From Gemmatimonadota bacterium (GTDB lineage: Bacteria > Gemmatimonadota > Gemmatimonadetes > Longimicrobiales > Gaopeijiaceae), in NCBI GenBank assembly GCA_012960225.1, contig DUBS01000004.1, positions 1 to 64,000 of the forward strand: a DNA stretch of 64,000 bases. Direction: 5' to 3'. Of the stretch, positions 54,036-63,535 are shown piece by piece. The notes under the pieces were generated by a model that had not been told where the DNA came from, did no database searches, and saw only the letters and a list, made by a program, of their open reading frames with translations. Both the position numbers and the translations under genes were made by a program. The number at the start of each line of letters is the position of its first letter. Position 1 is the first letter of the stretch.

Positions 54036-55052
54036 ATGACTAGAACCCGGAGAGTATTTCTTAGGGACTTGGCGAAGAGCCTATTGGCAGTAGGAGCAAT
54101 GCCTAAACCATTCGTGAGTAGTACTGTCTCGCCAAGCCAGACGGGTACAGGGCTCATCACAGATCCGAGGTACCTTGAGCACGAGCTGCCTGATCGTGCC
54201 GGCGAGCCACACCCAGAGCGGCCATTACGATTGATCCGAATTGCACAAGCTTTCGCCGAGCGCGGCCTAGACTCAGACTTGACCCCACTGCAACTGCATT
54301 CTGATTCGATGCCCTTCATTCGCAGTCACCATACCCCAGAGCACGTGGATGCCGTTCGGGAAATCGAAGTGACAGGTGAAATTGCGGAACTTGCTGTAGC
54401 AGGAGCCTTAGGCGCGATTGACGCTGTAGCAAATGGACAGGTGCGTAATGCGTTTTGTGCTCTCAGACCTCCGGGGCATCACGCTAACAATACTGGACAG
54501 GAAGAGGGTTTTTGTTTTTACAGCAACGCGGCAGTCGCTGCTAGGTACGCGCAACTTAGGCACGGTTTTGAAAAGATCTTAATCGTCGACTGGGACTACC
54601 ATCATGGAAACGGAACCCAGAATGCGTTCTACGATGACCCCAGCGTGCTCTTTTTTTCAGCTCATGACTGGCAAGCATATCCCGGCACAGGAGACCCCTC
54701 ACTCCACGGAGATGGAGAAGGCTCAGGACTCAACCTGAATGTTCACCTGGATTGCGGATCAAAGGACATCGACATGCTCAGACATTGGGACAGTGTGCTG
54801 TTGCCGGCCGTAAGCAAGTTCCAGCCGGACTTCGTCATTGTGTCCGCGGGTTTCGACAGCCGTATGGATGACCTACTTGGCTGCTTCGACCTTACTGACG
54901 ATGTATTTCGGCGCATGACACGAACTACAATGGATATAGCCAATGACTACTGCGGTGGACGTCTGGTCTCGCTACTAGAGGGTGGTTACAACGTAGACGG
55001 AACAGCGATTGCCGCAGCGGCACATGTTGAGACGCTGCTCGACGGCCTATAA
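54036..55052 (+). CDS. Histone-deacetylase-family amidohydrolase with Tat signal
   Basis: Zinc deacetylase of the HDAC/AcuC/acetylpolyamine-amidohydrolase superfamily, 338 residues. Active-site motifs: LRPPGHHA (catalytic His pair), IVDWDYHHGNGTQ (zinc Asp and His), FVIVSAGFDSRMDD (zinc Asp) and SLLEGGYN (catalytic loop). The N-terminus TRTRRVFLRDLAKSLLAVGA carries a twin-arginine consensus, so it is probably exported folded to the periplasm, unusual for this family. The ATG at 54036 is nine bases after GGAG; the open frame extends to 53907 but without signal logic. Set between M20 and amidase genes, it may deacetylate acetylated amines or amides (inference). Confidence 0.88.
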   Translation: MTRTRRVFLRDLAKSLLAVGAMPKPFVSSTVSPSQTGTGLITDPRYLEHELPDRAGEPHPERPLRLIRIAQAFAERGLDSDLTPLQLHSDSMPFIRSHHTPEHVDAVREIEVTGEIAELAVAGALGAIDAVANGQVRNAFCALRPPGHHANNTGQEEGFCFYSNAAVAARYAQLRHGFEKILIVDWDYHHGNGTQNAFYDDPSVLFFSAHDWQAYPGTGDPSLHGDGEGSGLNLNVHLDCGSKDIDMLRHWDSVLLPAVSKFQPDFVIVSAGFDSRMDDLLGCFDLTDDVFRRMTRTTMDIANDYCGGRLVSLLEGGYNVDGTAIAAAAHVETLLDGL

Positions 55053-55088
55053 CTGAAACACCTGGCTCACTTAGTGGGAATCCTATAA

Positions 55089-55122
55089 CGGGGTGCCGTA
55101 GCCCTAGGCTCGCGGCACCCCG
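55089..55122. terminator. GC-rich hairpin between HDAC-like gene and amidase 2
   Basis: CGGGGTGCCG (55089-55098) pairs perfectly with 55113-55122; the inner sequence AGCC-CTA-GGCT forms a second short stem. It lies in the gap of two convergent genes, 37 bases past the HDAC stop. There is no T-run on either side, so it may be a terminator or only an mRNA-stabilising structure. Confidence 0.6.
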
Positions 55123-55129
55123 CAACAGC

Positions 55130-56770
55130 TTACATATCTGGAAGAGTGGGCCTTCTCAGATGCCAATCGGTCACGGACTGGAAGGCTTGTGCAACATTAA
55201 GAATCTTATCGTCAGCAAATAGGTCACCCACAATTGTGGTCGTGAGTGGCATTGTGGTTGGTGTCTCAGAATCCGGATTGCGCATCCCGAAATCATACTG
55301 AACGATAGCGGCAGGGTGTCCGGTATCATTCGTCAGGCCTACTTCCCCAGAACCACTCACAAACATATCGAACCCATCCATAGCCTCTTGCATTCTTTTC
55401 ATGAAGATGAGGCGCCGTCTCTGGCCGTTGACATAGTCAATCGCTCGCGCATCCCGACCGCGACGGAAACGACCTCTGCGCCGAGCCTCACCCTCTTCGA
55501 GGTCCTGGGGGATCGGTTCGGGTTCAACCCCACCCGGCGCTACGTGATAGTCGAATGCTGCTGCCGAATCCGCGCCGAGTTGGTCAGATCGGAATTCGGG
55601 GAGCTCATTCATCTCTTTGAGATTTGCACCTAAGTCTGAGAGTTTTTCGAGGAAAGACTCAGGCGCATCCTCTGTGAACCCAATGCGGTATGACCCCAAA
55701 TCCGTCCTCCGGTCGAATACGAACGGAGCAGTTACCGTCGCAGGATCTTGTTCACTCGCTCCATGAATCTCATTGAAAACCAGTGCACAGTCCTCGATGG
55801 TACGACACATCGGTCCTGCCTTGTCCATGCTCCACGAAAGGACCATACCACCGTATCTGCTTACCCTGCCGAAGGTTGGTCGAAGCGCGCTGAGACCGTT
55901 ACGGCGGGAAGGTGAGACGATCGACCCCCGAGTCTCGGTGCCAATTGAAAATGCAACACAACCCGCCGCAGTTGCCGAACCAGGACCAGCAGAAGAGCCG
56001 CTCGAGCCTTCTTGAACATTCCAGGGGTTCTTCGTCCGACCTCTGAACCAACGGTCACCACTAGCGAACTCACCTGTTGCTAGCTTAGCAATCAATACGG
56101 CACCTGCCTCTCGCAGTCGGACCACAAGCTCAGCATCTTCGTTGATTACTCGGTTTTCGAACTCAGCCGAGCCCCATGTAGTACGAGCTCCTGTGACCGA
56201 AAAGAGATCCTTTACACCGTACGGGATCCCGTGAAGTGGCCCTCTCCAGTTTCCGCTGCGGAGGTCCATGTCTGCCTGTTGGGCCTCTTCACGAGCGCGA
56301 TCCTCAAGAATCGTCACTGCACATAGTAGAATCGGATCGTAACGCTTGATTCTATCGAGATAGATTTCTGTAAGGTCAACGGATGAGATTCGGCGCGAGC
56401 GCACCAATGCCGACAGTCGATGTACCGGGAGAAATGCAATATCTTCCTCATTTGTTGGCACGGAACCTCGCCACGGGCGAACACGGATAGCTGGCCGGTC
56501 GAACATCCTTGGACCGTGCTCTCGCCATAGTTTTTCCATGAGGGATCCCGTGCCACCGGGATAGGCCTGGAAAACCAATGCCGGGTGTTCACCTTGGCCC
56601 AATTGAATCGGCGAAGCTGTTTCCTGCTCTTGTTCGATCCATCGAGGAAACGCGGAATCCGACGCCCCAAGAGCCAGCGGATGTACTGCGCCCGCTGCTG
56701 CGGCTGCCGCGGCAGCCTTGAGAAAATCACGACGCTCTATACCGCTTCGTGTTTCGTTCTTCTCTCCCAT
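55130..56770 (-). CDS. Amidase-signature enzyme with Tat signal (amidase 2)
   Basis: Second amidase-signature protein, 546 residues from the ATG at 56770 (six bases after AGGAGG). The N-terminus RSGIERRDFLKAAAAAAAAG is a clear twin-arginine signal. Catalytic Lys in GPLHGIPYGVKDLF, cis-Ser region EGSSGSSAGPGSA, nucleophile Ser in GTETRGSIVSPSRRNGLS. Only distantly like amidase 1, so not a recent duplicate. A charged insertion (EEGEARRRGRFRRGRDARA) precedes the C-terminal part. Directly downstream (55 bases) of the broken M20 gene, in the same order as the intact M20-amidase 1 pair. Confidence 0.9.
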   Translation of the reverse strand: MGEKNETRSGIERRDFLKAAAAAAAAGAVHPLALGASDSAFPRWIEQEQETASPIQLGQGEHPALVFQAYPGGTGSLMEKLWREHGPRMFDRPAIRVRPWRGSVPTNEEDIAFLPVHRLSALVRSRRISSVDLTEIYLDRIKRYDPILLCAVTILEDRAREEAQQADMDLRSGNWRGPLHGIPYGVKDLFSVTGARTTWGSAEFENRVINEDAELVVRLREAGAVLIAKLATGEFASGDRWFRGRTKNPWNVQEGSSGSSAGPGSATAAGCVAFSIGTETRGSIVSPSRRNGLSALRPTFGRVSRYGGMVLSWSMDKAGPMCRTIEDCALVFNEIHGASEQDPATVTAPFVFDRRTDLGSYRIGFTEDAPESFLEKLSDLGANLKEMNELPEFRSDQLGADSAAAFDYHVAPGGVEPEPIPQDLEEGEARRRGRFRRGRDARAIDYVNGQRRRLIFMKRMQEAMDGFDMFVSGSGEVGLTNDTGHPAAIVQYDFGMRNPDSETPTTMPLTTTIVGDLFADDKILNVAQAFQSVTDWHLRRPTLPDM

Positions 56771-56825
56771 CATTTGCCTCCTGTCTATCTGCAAAGGTAT
56801 TCGAGTATTCCGACGTGCTTATCCC

Positions 56826-58455
56826 TCAATGATTATTCGGAACCGACCCGCCTAAGGCATCTTCCGAGATTGGGCGGGTGCGTATCGTCGGATATTCAAT
56901 TCCTAACTGCTCGAGGTAAGTATCATAGCGCGAAGGGTCATAGTAGAACGGGCGCATACGCTCCCTCCACTGCGCCATAATACCCTCATTCAACCATATT
57001 GCCGGTTTGTCATCTGGTGTAATGAAGGGCGTATACGTCATATCGGTCGTCTGCACATCATTGAAGTAATCCCATGCGGCTTCAACGGTCTGTCCATCCA
57101 GGAATAGGTCGAGAAGAGTAAGCGCCTGTACCTTAGCTCCAGCCAGCGAACCTTTGTGTGCTATGGGTGTCGCCATAGCGATCCCATTCGCCTGGCATGT
57201 TAGCGGGGTAACGCATCGTGATGGTCGGCATATTCCAAGACACATCGCCGATATCATCCGAACCTCCACCACTATAGTTCGCCAGGTTAATTGGCCCCCT
57301 TAGCGGCGGAACTTGAGTAGGTAGACCTTGCTCTTCTTGACCGAGATCACGCTGGAGTCCATTTGCTAAAGCAACATCCTCCCCAGACCATTCCGGAAGA
57401 CCCACACGCTCTATGTTCATTTGCGTGACCTCAGCAACAGGCTTACTGAAGTGCCGGTTCCAAGCTGAACCGACCGTCATGATTGTGTCGATCTCCGTGC
57501 CCGTCATCATTGCCGCACCACGAGCCATCAACTTTGCGGCGTCATACATCTCGATAACATGTGGATAGTCGACCTCGCGAAAATAGAACCAGATTGTCGC
57601 AGTCTGAGGCACGACATTTGGTTGGTCACCGCCCTCCACAATTATATAATGGGAACGCTGAGGAGGACGCAGATGTTCCCGCTTGTACTCCCAGGCCTGC
57701 GCAAGAAGCATTATCGCATCTAGCGCTGACTTTCCTCGCCAAGGGGATCCTGCCGAGTGCGCAGTCTCTCCAGTGAAACGGAACTGTGCAGAAACCAGAG
57801 CGTTCCCGCTCGCGTGGCCCCATGTGACTGAGAAGTTTGAGGACACGTGAGTGAATAGGTTTACATCTACATCGTCAAAGACACCTTCCCGCACGAAAAA
57901 CGCCTTGGAGCCAAGCTGTTCCTCTGCAATCCCCGGCCAAATCATCAGTGTTCCGTCTATGTCTTCACGCTCCATCAATTCCTTCACATTGAGCGCTGCC
58001 ACAATATTTACAGCTTGACCGGAGTTATGCCCCTCACCATGCCCCGGAGCCATCGAGAGAATCGGGTCGCGGTACGCAACTCCTGGCTTTTGGTTCGACT
58101 GAGGAATTCCGTCTACATCAGAGCCTAGCGCGATAACGGGAGATCCCGACCCATTCGACCACCGTGCGGTCCAGGCACTCGGCATGCCAGCAACACCCAG
58201 CTCTATCTCGAAGCCGTGATCTTCGAGAATTCCGGTCAAATACCTCTGGGTTTCAAATTCCTGGAAGCCCAATTCACCGAAGCTGAAGAGCATATCGACG
58301 ATCTCTTGAACCATCTTAGCATCTTCCTCAACCATCCGCAGAGCTTCGTCTTTGAGACCTTCCAGGCGAGTGTCCGTTTGGGCTCTGAGTCCTGCTGGAG
58401 TGAGGATTATAAGGGCGAAGACGGCGAGATATTGACTGAACCTCAAACGATGCAC
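56826..58455 (-). pseudogene. M20-family amidohydrolase, frameshifted copy
   Basis: Reads in two overlapping frames: 57133-58455 (GTG start nine bases after GGAG, signal peptide LAVFALIILTPAGLRA) and 56826-about 57192 for the C-terminal part. Together they match the intact M20 protein at 52269 over its whole length, including GHGEGHNSGQAVN. Comparison shows 20 bases missing at about 57189-57193. In the intact gene these bases code for the GGPGHNW segment, and the break lies at a CGCC direct repeat. After it the first frame runs into a stop within about 20 residues (GEWDRYGDTH...). The loss removes a conserved His. Either a recent pseudogene or an assembly error; I favour a pseudogene because the gap ends in a short repeat. 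Confidence 0.82.
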
Positions 58456-58547
58456 GATAAGCTTCTCCTTTCTCGGGCGCTTTACGGACCCGTGATGATG
58501 GGAAGTGAGCATGAGACAGATTTTCTAGCAGGGCAAGCGGAGACAGG

Positions 58548-61292
58548 CTAGTTACTAATTCTTTTGCGCCGCTCGACCCAACTCTCACCCTCGGTAATCC
58601 AAACTGCTGCTGGTTCGCCCTTGAGGTAATGCCCAAACCAATCAAGGATTCTCCGGTGATAATCTACCTGCTGCTCCTCTCTGATCAGGCTATGGTCTGC
58701 ACCGGGGTAAACAAGCAACACGACTTCCTTTCCAGCCCGACGTGCATAGTTGTAGTACTCCAGTCCCTGTCGGAAGTCTACCACTCCATCCTCGTCACCA
58801 TGCATCAACAGCACCGGCGTCTCCAAGTCCTCAATGCCATGGGCCGGAGAACTCTCTAAGTGCGCCTCGAGGTCATCCCAGTAGGGCACCGCCATCCGGG
58901 CCTGTCCTGTCTCCCAGTGTCCAGTTTCCGGTAACCCCCCATTCCAATGGACAGCACCCATGAAGCTCAAGAAATTTGTGATCGCTGCCCCGGCGACTGA
59001 AGCTGCAAAGCGATCAGTCCGAGTCGGGAGATATGAAGCCTGATAGCCACCCCACGAATGACCGATCAGACCAATTCGATCAGCATCAACATGGCCCGTT
59101 GCGACTGCAGCATCGAGCGCATGCTCAACTGCATCTAGAGCTGACGGGCCAGGGCGGCCCGGTTCGTAAATAATGTCGGGCATCAACACGAAATACCCTT
59201 CTTGAGACCAGACTTGGTAGTTGTAGTAACGCCGCTGGCTAGGCGTGTAGTACCTATGGAGGCCATCTGACAGTCGCTCGTACTGGTATAGGATGAGCGG
59301 GTACTGTTCCCCTTCACGGAATTCGGCGGGAAACACGAGAATCCCCTGAAGTTCGTGACCAGCATCAGTCGTATACTCGATCAGTTCTGAGTGACCCCAT
59401 GCGTAATCGGATTGGAATGGGTTCGTACGCGTCACCTGCCGAAGATCGGAAAGATCCGTCCCTCCTACGAAAACATCAGGAGAGTCGTCCCAGCGCTGGA
59501 TGCGCAAAGCATACCGATCGGCATCTTCAGCTTTAGTCAGCGAGTTTACTACCGCGGGCTCCTCCAATAGAACATTAACCCGGCCAGACCGAAGATCAGC
59601 TCTGGCGTAGCCTGAGTCTTTTGTACGCTCATCCATAAATGACAGCCAGACCGGCTGAGTTGAATCTATGACATACGGGTCCCCAAAACCGACATCAGAA
59701 TCCATTCGGACGACCCGATAGATGCGGCCATCTTCCTCGCCTCGTGTGATGCGGGTCGTGGATGAACCATCCAATTCAACGAGCCAGATATCGTACTTGT
59801 CATAAAGAAGCACCGCCTCACCGGTGTCCGCCCACCCTCCGACGCCCCAAGGAGGATGAGGTCCTGGGTAATCGTGGTCGAAAAGCGGTTGTGTAAAGCT
59901 GCGGCCCTCAGCCAAAACTGTCTTCTCCATCGAAGTCAGGTCGATCGCAGACCAACGATCATCCCCGTAAACCAACACTGGGCTATCCCCGCCTCCAGCT
60001 TCGACACCGAATTGTACTTTTCCGGCAAGAAGTGTGCGTTCACCCGTCTGCAGATCAACCCGGTACCAGTCTGCAGCGCCATCGCCAAAACGACGCTGAA
60101 ACCTGTACGGTGTGTAGTCGGGGACAATCCCCCAGTTTCCATCAGTATCAATTTCAACTTCTTCCGAGAAATCTTCACCGAGGATTACGAGTTCATCGTC
60201 CCTCACATGCCACGCTGCCAGAAAAGTCTGGCGTGAGATCTGTTCTGCACGGTATTCCTGGCTCCTGAGGATCTGGTCATCGTCCCAATGCCAGACCTGA
60301 ACATCCGCTGGCTTGACTTCTTCTTCCTCACTTCCCTCATCGGACTCAGCATCATTCACTTCTGTGATATTCGTTTCTGAGAGCGCCCAGTCTCGCAAGC
60401 CGACAAAAACCGTCTCTCCGGTAGCGTCAAAATCGATCCCAGCATAGTCCGTCACTCGCAACGTCCCAGGGATATCGTCCCGTCCGAGAGCTGCTAGAAC
60501 CCATGGATCTGAGCCAGAGTTGACATCTTCCCAGAGGAGCACGTCATGTGTGTCACCCTCACGACCCTCAAATTCCACCGAACGCATAACGCCGAGCTGT
60601 GCTGACTCATCTTGCCAATTCAGAGCGCTGTAGTCTGCATCACGAGAATCGAGAGTCCTGAGCGTCTCAGCCCCAGGATCGAAAAGCACAACACTGTTCG
60701 AACTCCCCCAAGAGGTGCGCAAAGTGGCAGCGATCAATTCACCTTCATCTTGCCACACAAATTCATCAACGTTGCCAATGAGTGTTTGCGCCCCTGTGGA
60801 GGGGTTCATGATCACGAGGTCGGCACCTAGTGTGTCCGCAGGCGCATAACCTTTCGCAGCAAGCCAGATCCCATCGTCCCGGAAAGAGAAGCGCTGAACC
60901 TCAAAGAGCACCGTGTCCACACCGTTGGCCAAATTGACCAAACCAAGTCTGTCATGGATTGGTTCATCTGACTCCTCAAGTTCATCCGGATGAACCCCAG
61001 CTCTATACGCCATCCAATTTCCATCCCGACTGAACACCGGTCCCGTAGCGTGCTCAAGCACAAGTGGTTCACTATTTCCGTCACTAGCCATCAGCCGCAG
61101 CTCATCAGTCTCGTCTACACGTCTGATACCGGACACAAGCCAGTTCCCCTTCGGATCGAGCTCGAATAGTCCAAGATTCTCGAACTGCCCATAGTCGGAT
61201 GGTTTAAGGGCGGACATGTCCTGGGCCATCAACTCATTTTGGAGCACCAGGAAAACGCAGAAAAACAACACGGACATGAAAGTGCGATACAT
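58548..61292 (-). CDS. S9-family prolyl-oligopeptidase-like peptidase, exported
   Basis: Serine peptidase, 914 residues: signal peptide (FMSVLFFCVFLVLQNELMAQ), N-terminal beta-propeller domain (about 25-650), C-terminal alpha/beta-hydrolase. Catalytic Ser in LIGHSWGGYQASYL, Asp in LLMHGDEDGVVDFRQG, His in VYPGADHSL. An acidic stretch (NDAESDEGSEEEEVKPAD) sits in the propeller. ATG start after TAGGAA. Divergent from the second quinoprotein gene; about 220 bases between hold both promoters. Likely role: hydrolysis of peptides or oligopeptides in the periplasm. Confidence 0.92.
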   Translation of the reverse strand: MYRTFMSVLFFCVFLVLQNELMAQDMSALKPSDYGQFENLGLFELDPKGNWLVSGIRRVDETDELRLMASDGNSEPLVLEHATGPVFSRDGNWMAYRAGVHPDELEESDEPIHDRLGLVNLANGVDTVLFEVQRFSFRDDGIWLAAKGYAPADTLGADLVIMNPSTGAQTLIGNVDEFVWQDEGELIAATLRTSWGSSNSVVLFDPGAETLRTLDSRDADYSALNWQDESAQLGVMRSVEFEGREGDTHDVLLWEDVNSGSDPWVLAALGRDDIPGTLRVTDYAGIDFDATGETVFVGLRDWALSETNITEVNDAESDEGSEEEEVKPADVQVWHWDDDQILRSQEYRAEQISRQTFLAAWHVRDDELVILGEDFSEEVEIDTDGNWGIVPDYTPYRFQRRFGDGAADWYRVDLQTGERTLLAGKVQFGVEAGGGDSPVLVYGDDRWSAIDLTSMEKTVLAEGRSFTQPLFDHDYPGPHPPWGVGGWADTGEAVLLYDKYDIWLVELDGSSTTRITRGEEDGRIYRVVRMDSDVGFGDPYVIDSTQPVWLSFMDERTKDSGYARADLRSGRVNVLLEEPAVVNSLTKAEDADRYALRIQRWDDSPDVFVGGTDLSDLRQVTRTNPFQSDYAWGHSELIEYTTDAGHELQGILVFPAEFREGEQYPLILYQYERLSDGLHRYYTPSQRRYYNYQVWSQEGYFVLMPDIIYEPGRPGPSALDAVEHALDAAVATGHVDADRIGLIGHSWGGYQASYLPTRTDRFAASVAGAAITNFLSFMGAVHWNGGLPETGHWETGQARMAVPYWDDLEAHLESSPAHGIEDLETPVLLMHGDEDGVVDFRQGLEYYNYARRAGKEVVLLVYPGADHSLIREEQQVDYHRRILDWFGHYLKGEPAAVWITEGESWVERRKRISN

Positions 61293-61468
61293 CGATTCCT
61301 ACCTCAGTCTGGATAAACTTGATCAGATGGCATCAAGACGATGCCGATCACCACGCATGGTCGCAACCAACCTGGAGACACCTAGAAGTGCTGAACACGA
61401 TCCGAAAGCCTCTGTTACATTTCTCGGCTGACCATGTCAGTACGGATATCCGCAACCTTTCAATCGTG

Positions 61469-61492
61469 AGGGGCCCTTAAATGAGGGCCCCT
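61469..61492. other. Perfect 9-bp hairpin spanning a possible start of the quinoprotein
   Basis: AGGGGCCCT (61469-61477) is followed by a six-base loop and its exact complement AGGGCCCCT (61484-61492). The alternative ATG at 61481 sits at the edge of the loop, so folding in the mRNA would affect initiation there. No T-tract follows. Confidence 0.5.
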
Positions 61493-61510
61493 AAGAATCG
61501 AGCTAGCCTC

Positions 61511-63499
61511 ATGGATACTAGCAATACCTCTAAAGGGAGGTGGGTAAGGACTCCCTGGAGTACGATTCCTTTTCTCGTACTTGCCATCGGTATTGTAGGC
61601 TTTGGGAAAGAGGTTGAGCAGGAACTCGCGATTGATCCGGGCGATTGGCCTCATTACGGTCGGGACTTGGCAGCTAGTAAGTATTCCCCACTAGATCAGG
61701 TATCTGCTGCCAATGTGGACCAGCTCGAAATCGCCTGGATCTGGCAATCAGCAGATTACGACCTCCTAACTCGTAATCCTGGACTTTATATCAATCCCAA
61801 CTACCAAGTGACGCCGATCAAAATTGGCGACAGGCTCTACGCTACTACAAACATGGGCCAAGCAGTGGCTCTAGATCCGGAAACTGGCATCGAGCAATGG
61901 CGTTACGACCCATACGCTGAAGGACTCAGAGATAGACCCACCGGCCGAACGAATAGAGGAGTTGCCTACTGGAGTGATGGTACGAATGAGAGAATTTTTC
62001 TCGGATCAGGCCAATACCTAGTAGCCCTAGATGCGGTGACGGGTAGCGTTCTAGCAGATTTCGGGGAGGAAGGTGTGATCGACTTAGCGGTTGATTCTGA
62101 TCCCAGAGTGACGACATACACTTGGAGATCTCCTCCGATTGTTGTTCGTAACTCTGTGATCGTCGGCTCACAAGCGATGGCACCCAATAGAAACTGGCAG
62201 ACCGCTCCTCCTGGGTACGTGAGGGCCTTTGATACTCAGTCTGGCGAATTGCTTTGGCGATTCAGCCCAATCCCTCGGCCAGGAGACCGAGCAATCGAGA
62301 CCTGGGCAGACTCCTCTTGGGCCTACAGCGGAAACGGTAATGTCTGGACAATGATGAGTGCGGATGAGGAACTGGGGCACGTCTATCTGCCTTTAAAAAC
62401 AACGACAAACGACTGGTACGGAGGACACAGGTTGGGTGACAATCTGTATGGAGAAAGTGTAACTGCAGTGGATGTAGAAACAGGTGACAGAGTATGGCAC
62501 TATCAGATGACAAGGCACGGTCTCTGGGACTACGACCCACCTGCAGCCCCGAACGTTTTAGATGTAGTCGTTGATGGCCGACCGAGGAAAGTGGTAGCAC
62601 AAGTTACCAAGCAAGCCTTCGTATTCGCGTTCGATCGGCAGACCGGTGAACCAATATGGCCAATCGAAGAACGACCCGTTCCTCCCTCTGAAGTTCCGGG
62701 GGAAGTGGCAGCAGAAACCCAACCCTTCCCTACGCACCCCGCCCCATTCGATTTACAAGGCCTTAGCATCGATGACCTTATAGATTTTACTCCTGAGCTC
62801 AGGGCAGAAGCTGAGGCAATCGTCTCAGAATTCGTGTATGGGGAGATGTACACCCCACCCACCCTACTTGATGATAGGCCTGGAGGTACTAAGGGGACGA
62901 TCCTCATGCCGGGATGGGTTGGAGGTGCAAACTGGGGAGGGGCAGCGGTTGACCCGGAAACAGGCGTCCTTTACGTCCCATCCGTTACATCCCCAAGTGT
63001 TACCGCTCTCATTCCTCCTGCCGACCCTGACAGTTCTGACTTCAATTACGTGAGAGGCTTACCAAGAGAGGTGCCTATGCCCTCAGGCCTTCCACTACTC
63101 AAGCCTCCATACGGTCGAATCACCGCGATCGACATGAACACTGGTGAGCACCTATGGATGCAGCCCAACGGCCAGGGTCCTCGTAACCATCCCGCCATTG
63201 CTGAGCTTGACCTCCCTTGGCTGGGTCAGCGCGGAAGGGCGGCCCCACTTCTCACTAAGACCCTACTATTTCTAGGAGAAGGAACAGAAGCCGCACTCTC
63301 AATCCTACCCATCGCAGGCGGTAAATTTTTCCGAGCTTGGAACAAGGAGACTGGGGACGTGCTATGGGAGATTGAGCTAGCTGCAGGGACCTCTGGTGCG
63401 CCTATGACTTATATGGCGAACGGCCGTCAGTTCATTGTGGTTGCAATCGGAGACGAAGAAACGCCTAGCCAATTGGTAGCTCTGGCCCTGGCTCGTTGA
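61511..63499 (+). CDS. PQQ-dependent quinoprotein dehydrogenase (second copy)
   Basis: Second PQQ beta-propeller enzyme, 662 residues from the ATG at 61511; an upstream ATG at 61481 lies in a hairpin loop and would add ten residues. An N-terminal hydrophobic stretch (STIPFLVLAIGIVGFG) marks export. Blades seen: GDWPHYGRDLAASKYSPLDQ, GIEQWRYDPYAEGLRD, TGDRVWHYQMTRHGLWDYDP, NTGEHLWMQPNGQGPRNHP. It is homologous to the gene at 47242 throughout (same order of blocks, including HGxWDYDPPA and GEPxWPIEER), but lacks its CGFCH. Between an S9 peptidase (divergent) and a cyclase gene (convergent). Confidence 0.9.
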   Translation: MDTSNTSKGRWVRTPWSTIPFLVLAIGIVGFGKEVEQELAIDPGDWPHYGRDLAASKYSPLDQVSAANVDQLEIAWIWQSADYDLLTRNPGLYINPNYQVTPIKIGDRLYATTNMGQAVALDPETGIEQWRYDPYAEGLRDRPTGRTNRGVAYWSDGTNERIFLGSGQYLVALDAVTGSVLADFGEEGVIDLAVDSDPRVTTYTWRSPPIVVRNSVIVGSQAMAPNRNWQTAPPGYVRAFDTQSGELLWRFSPIPRPGDRAIETWADSSWAYSGNGNVWTMMSADEELGHVYLPLKTTTNDWYGGHRLGDNLYGESVTAVDVETGDRVWHYQMTRHGLWDYDPPAAPNVLDVVVDGRPRKVVAQVTKQAFVFAFDRQTGEPIWPIEERPVPPSEVPGEVAAETQPFPTHPAPFDLQGLSIDDLIDFTPELRAEAEAIVSEFVYGEMYTPPTLLDDRPGGTKGTILMPGWVGGANWGGAAVDPETGVLYVPSVTSPSVTALIPPADPDSSDFNYVRGLPREVPMPSGLPLLKPPYGRITAIDMNTGEHLWMQPNGQGPRNHPAIAELDLPWLGQRGRAAPLLTKTLLFLGEGTEAALSILPIAGGKFFRAWNKETGDVLWEIELAAGTSGAPMTYMANGRQFIVVAIGDEETPSQLVALALAR

Positions 63500-63535
63500 A
63501 CAGAGCTCGGGAAGGCTCATAAGTCACCATTCATG

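Noticed and set aside
56826-57272. Separate small gene downstream of the broken M20 gene
   Set aside because: From about residue 28 it matches the C-terminus of the intact M20 paralog in another frame; it is the displaced 3' part of the same gene, not a new one.
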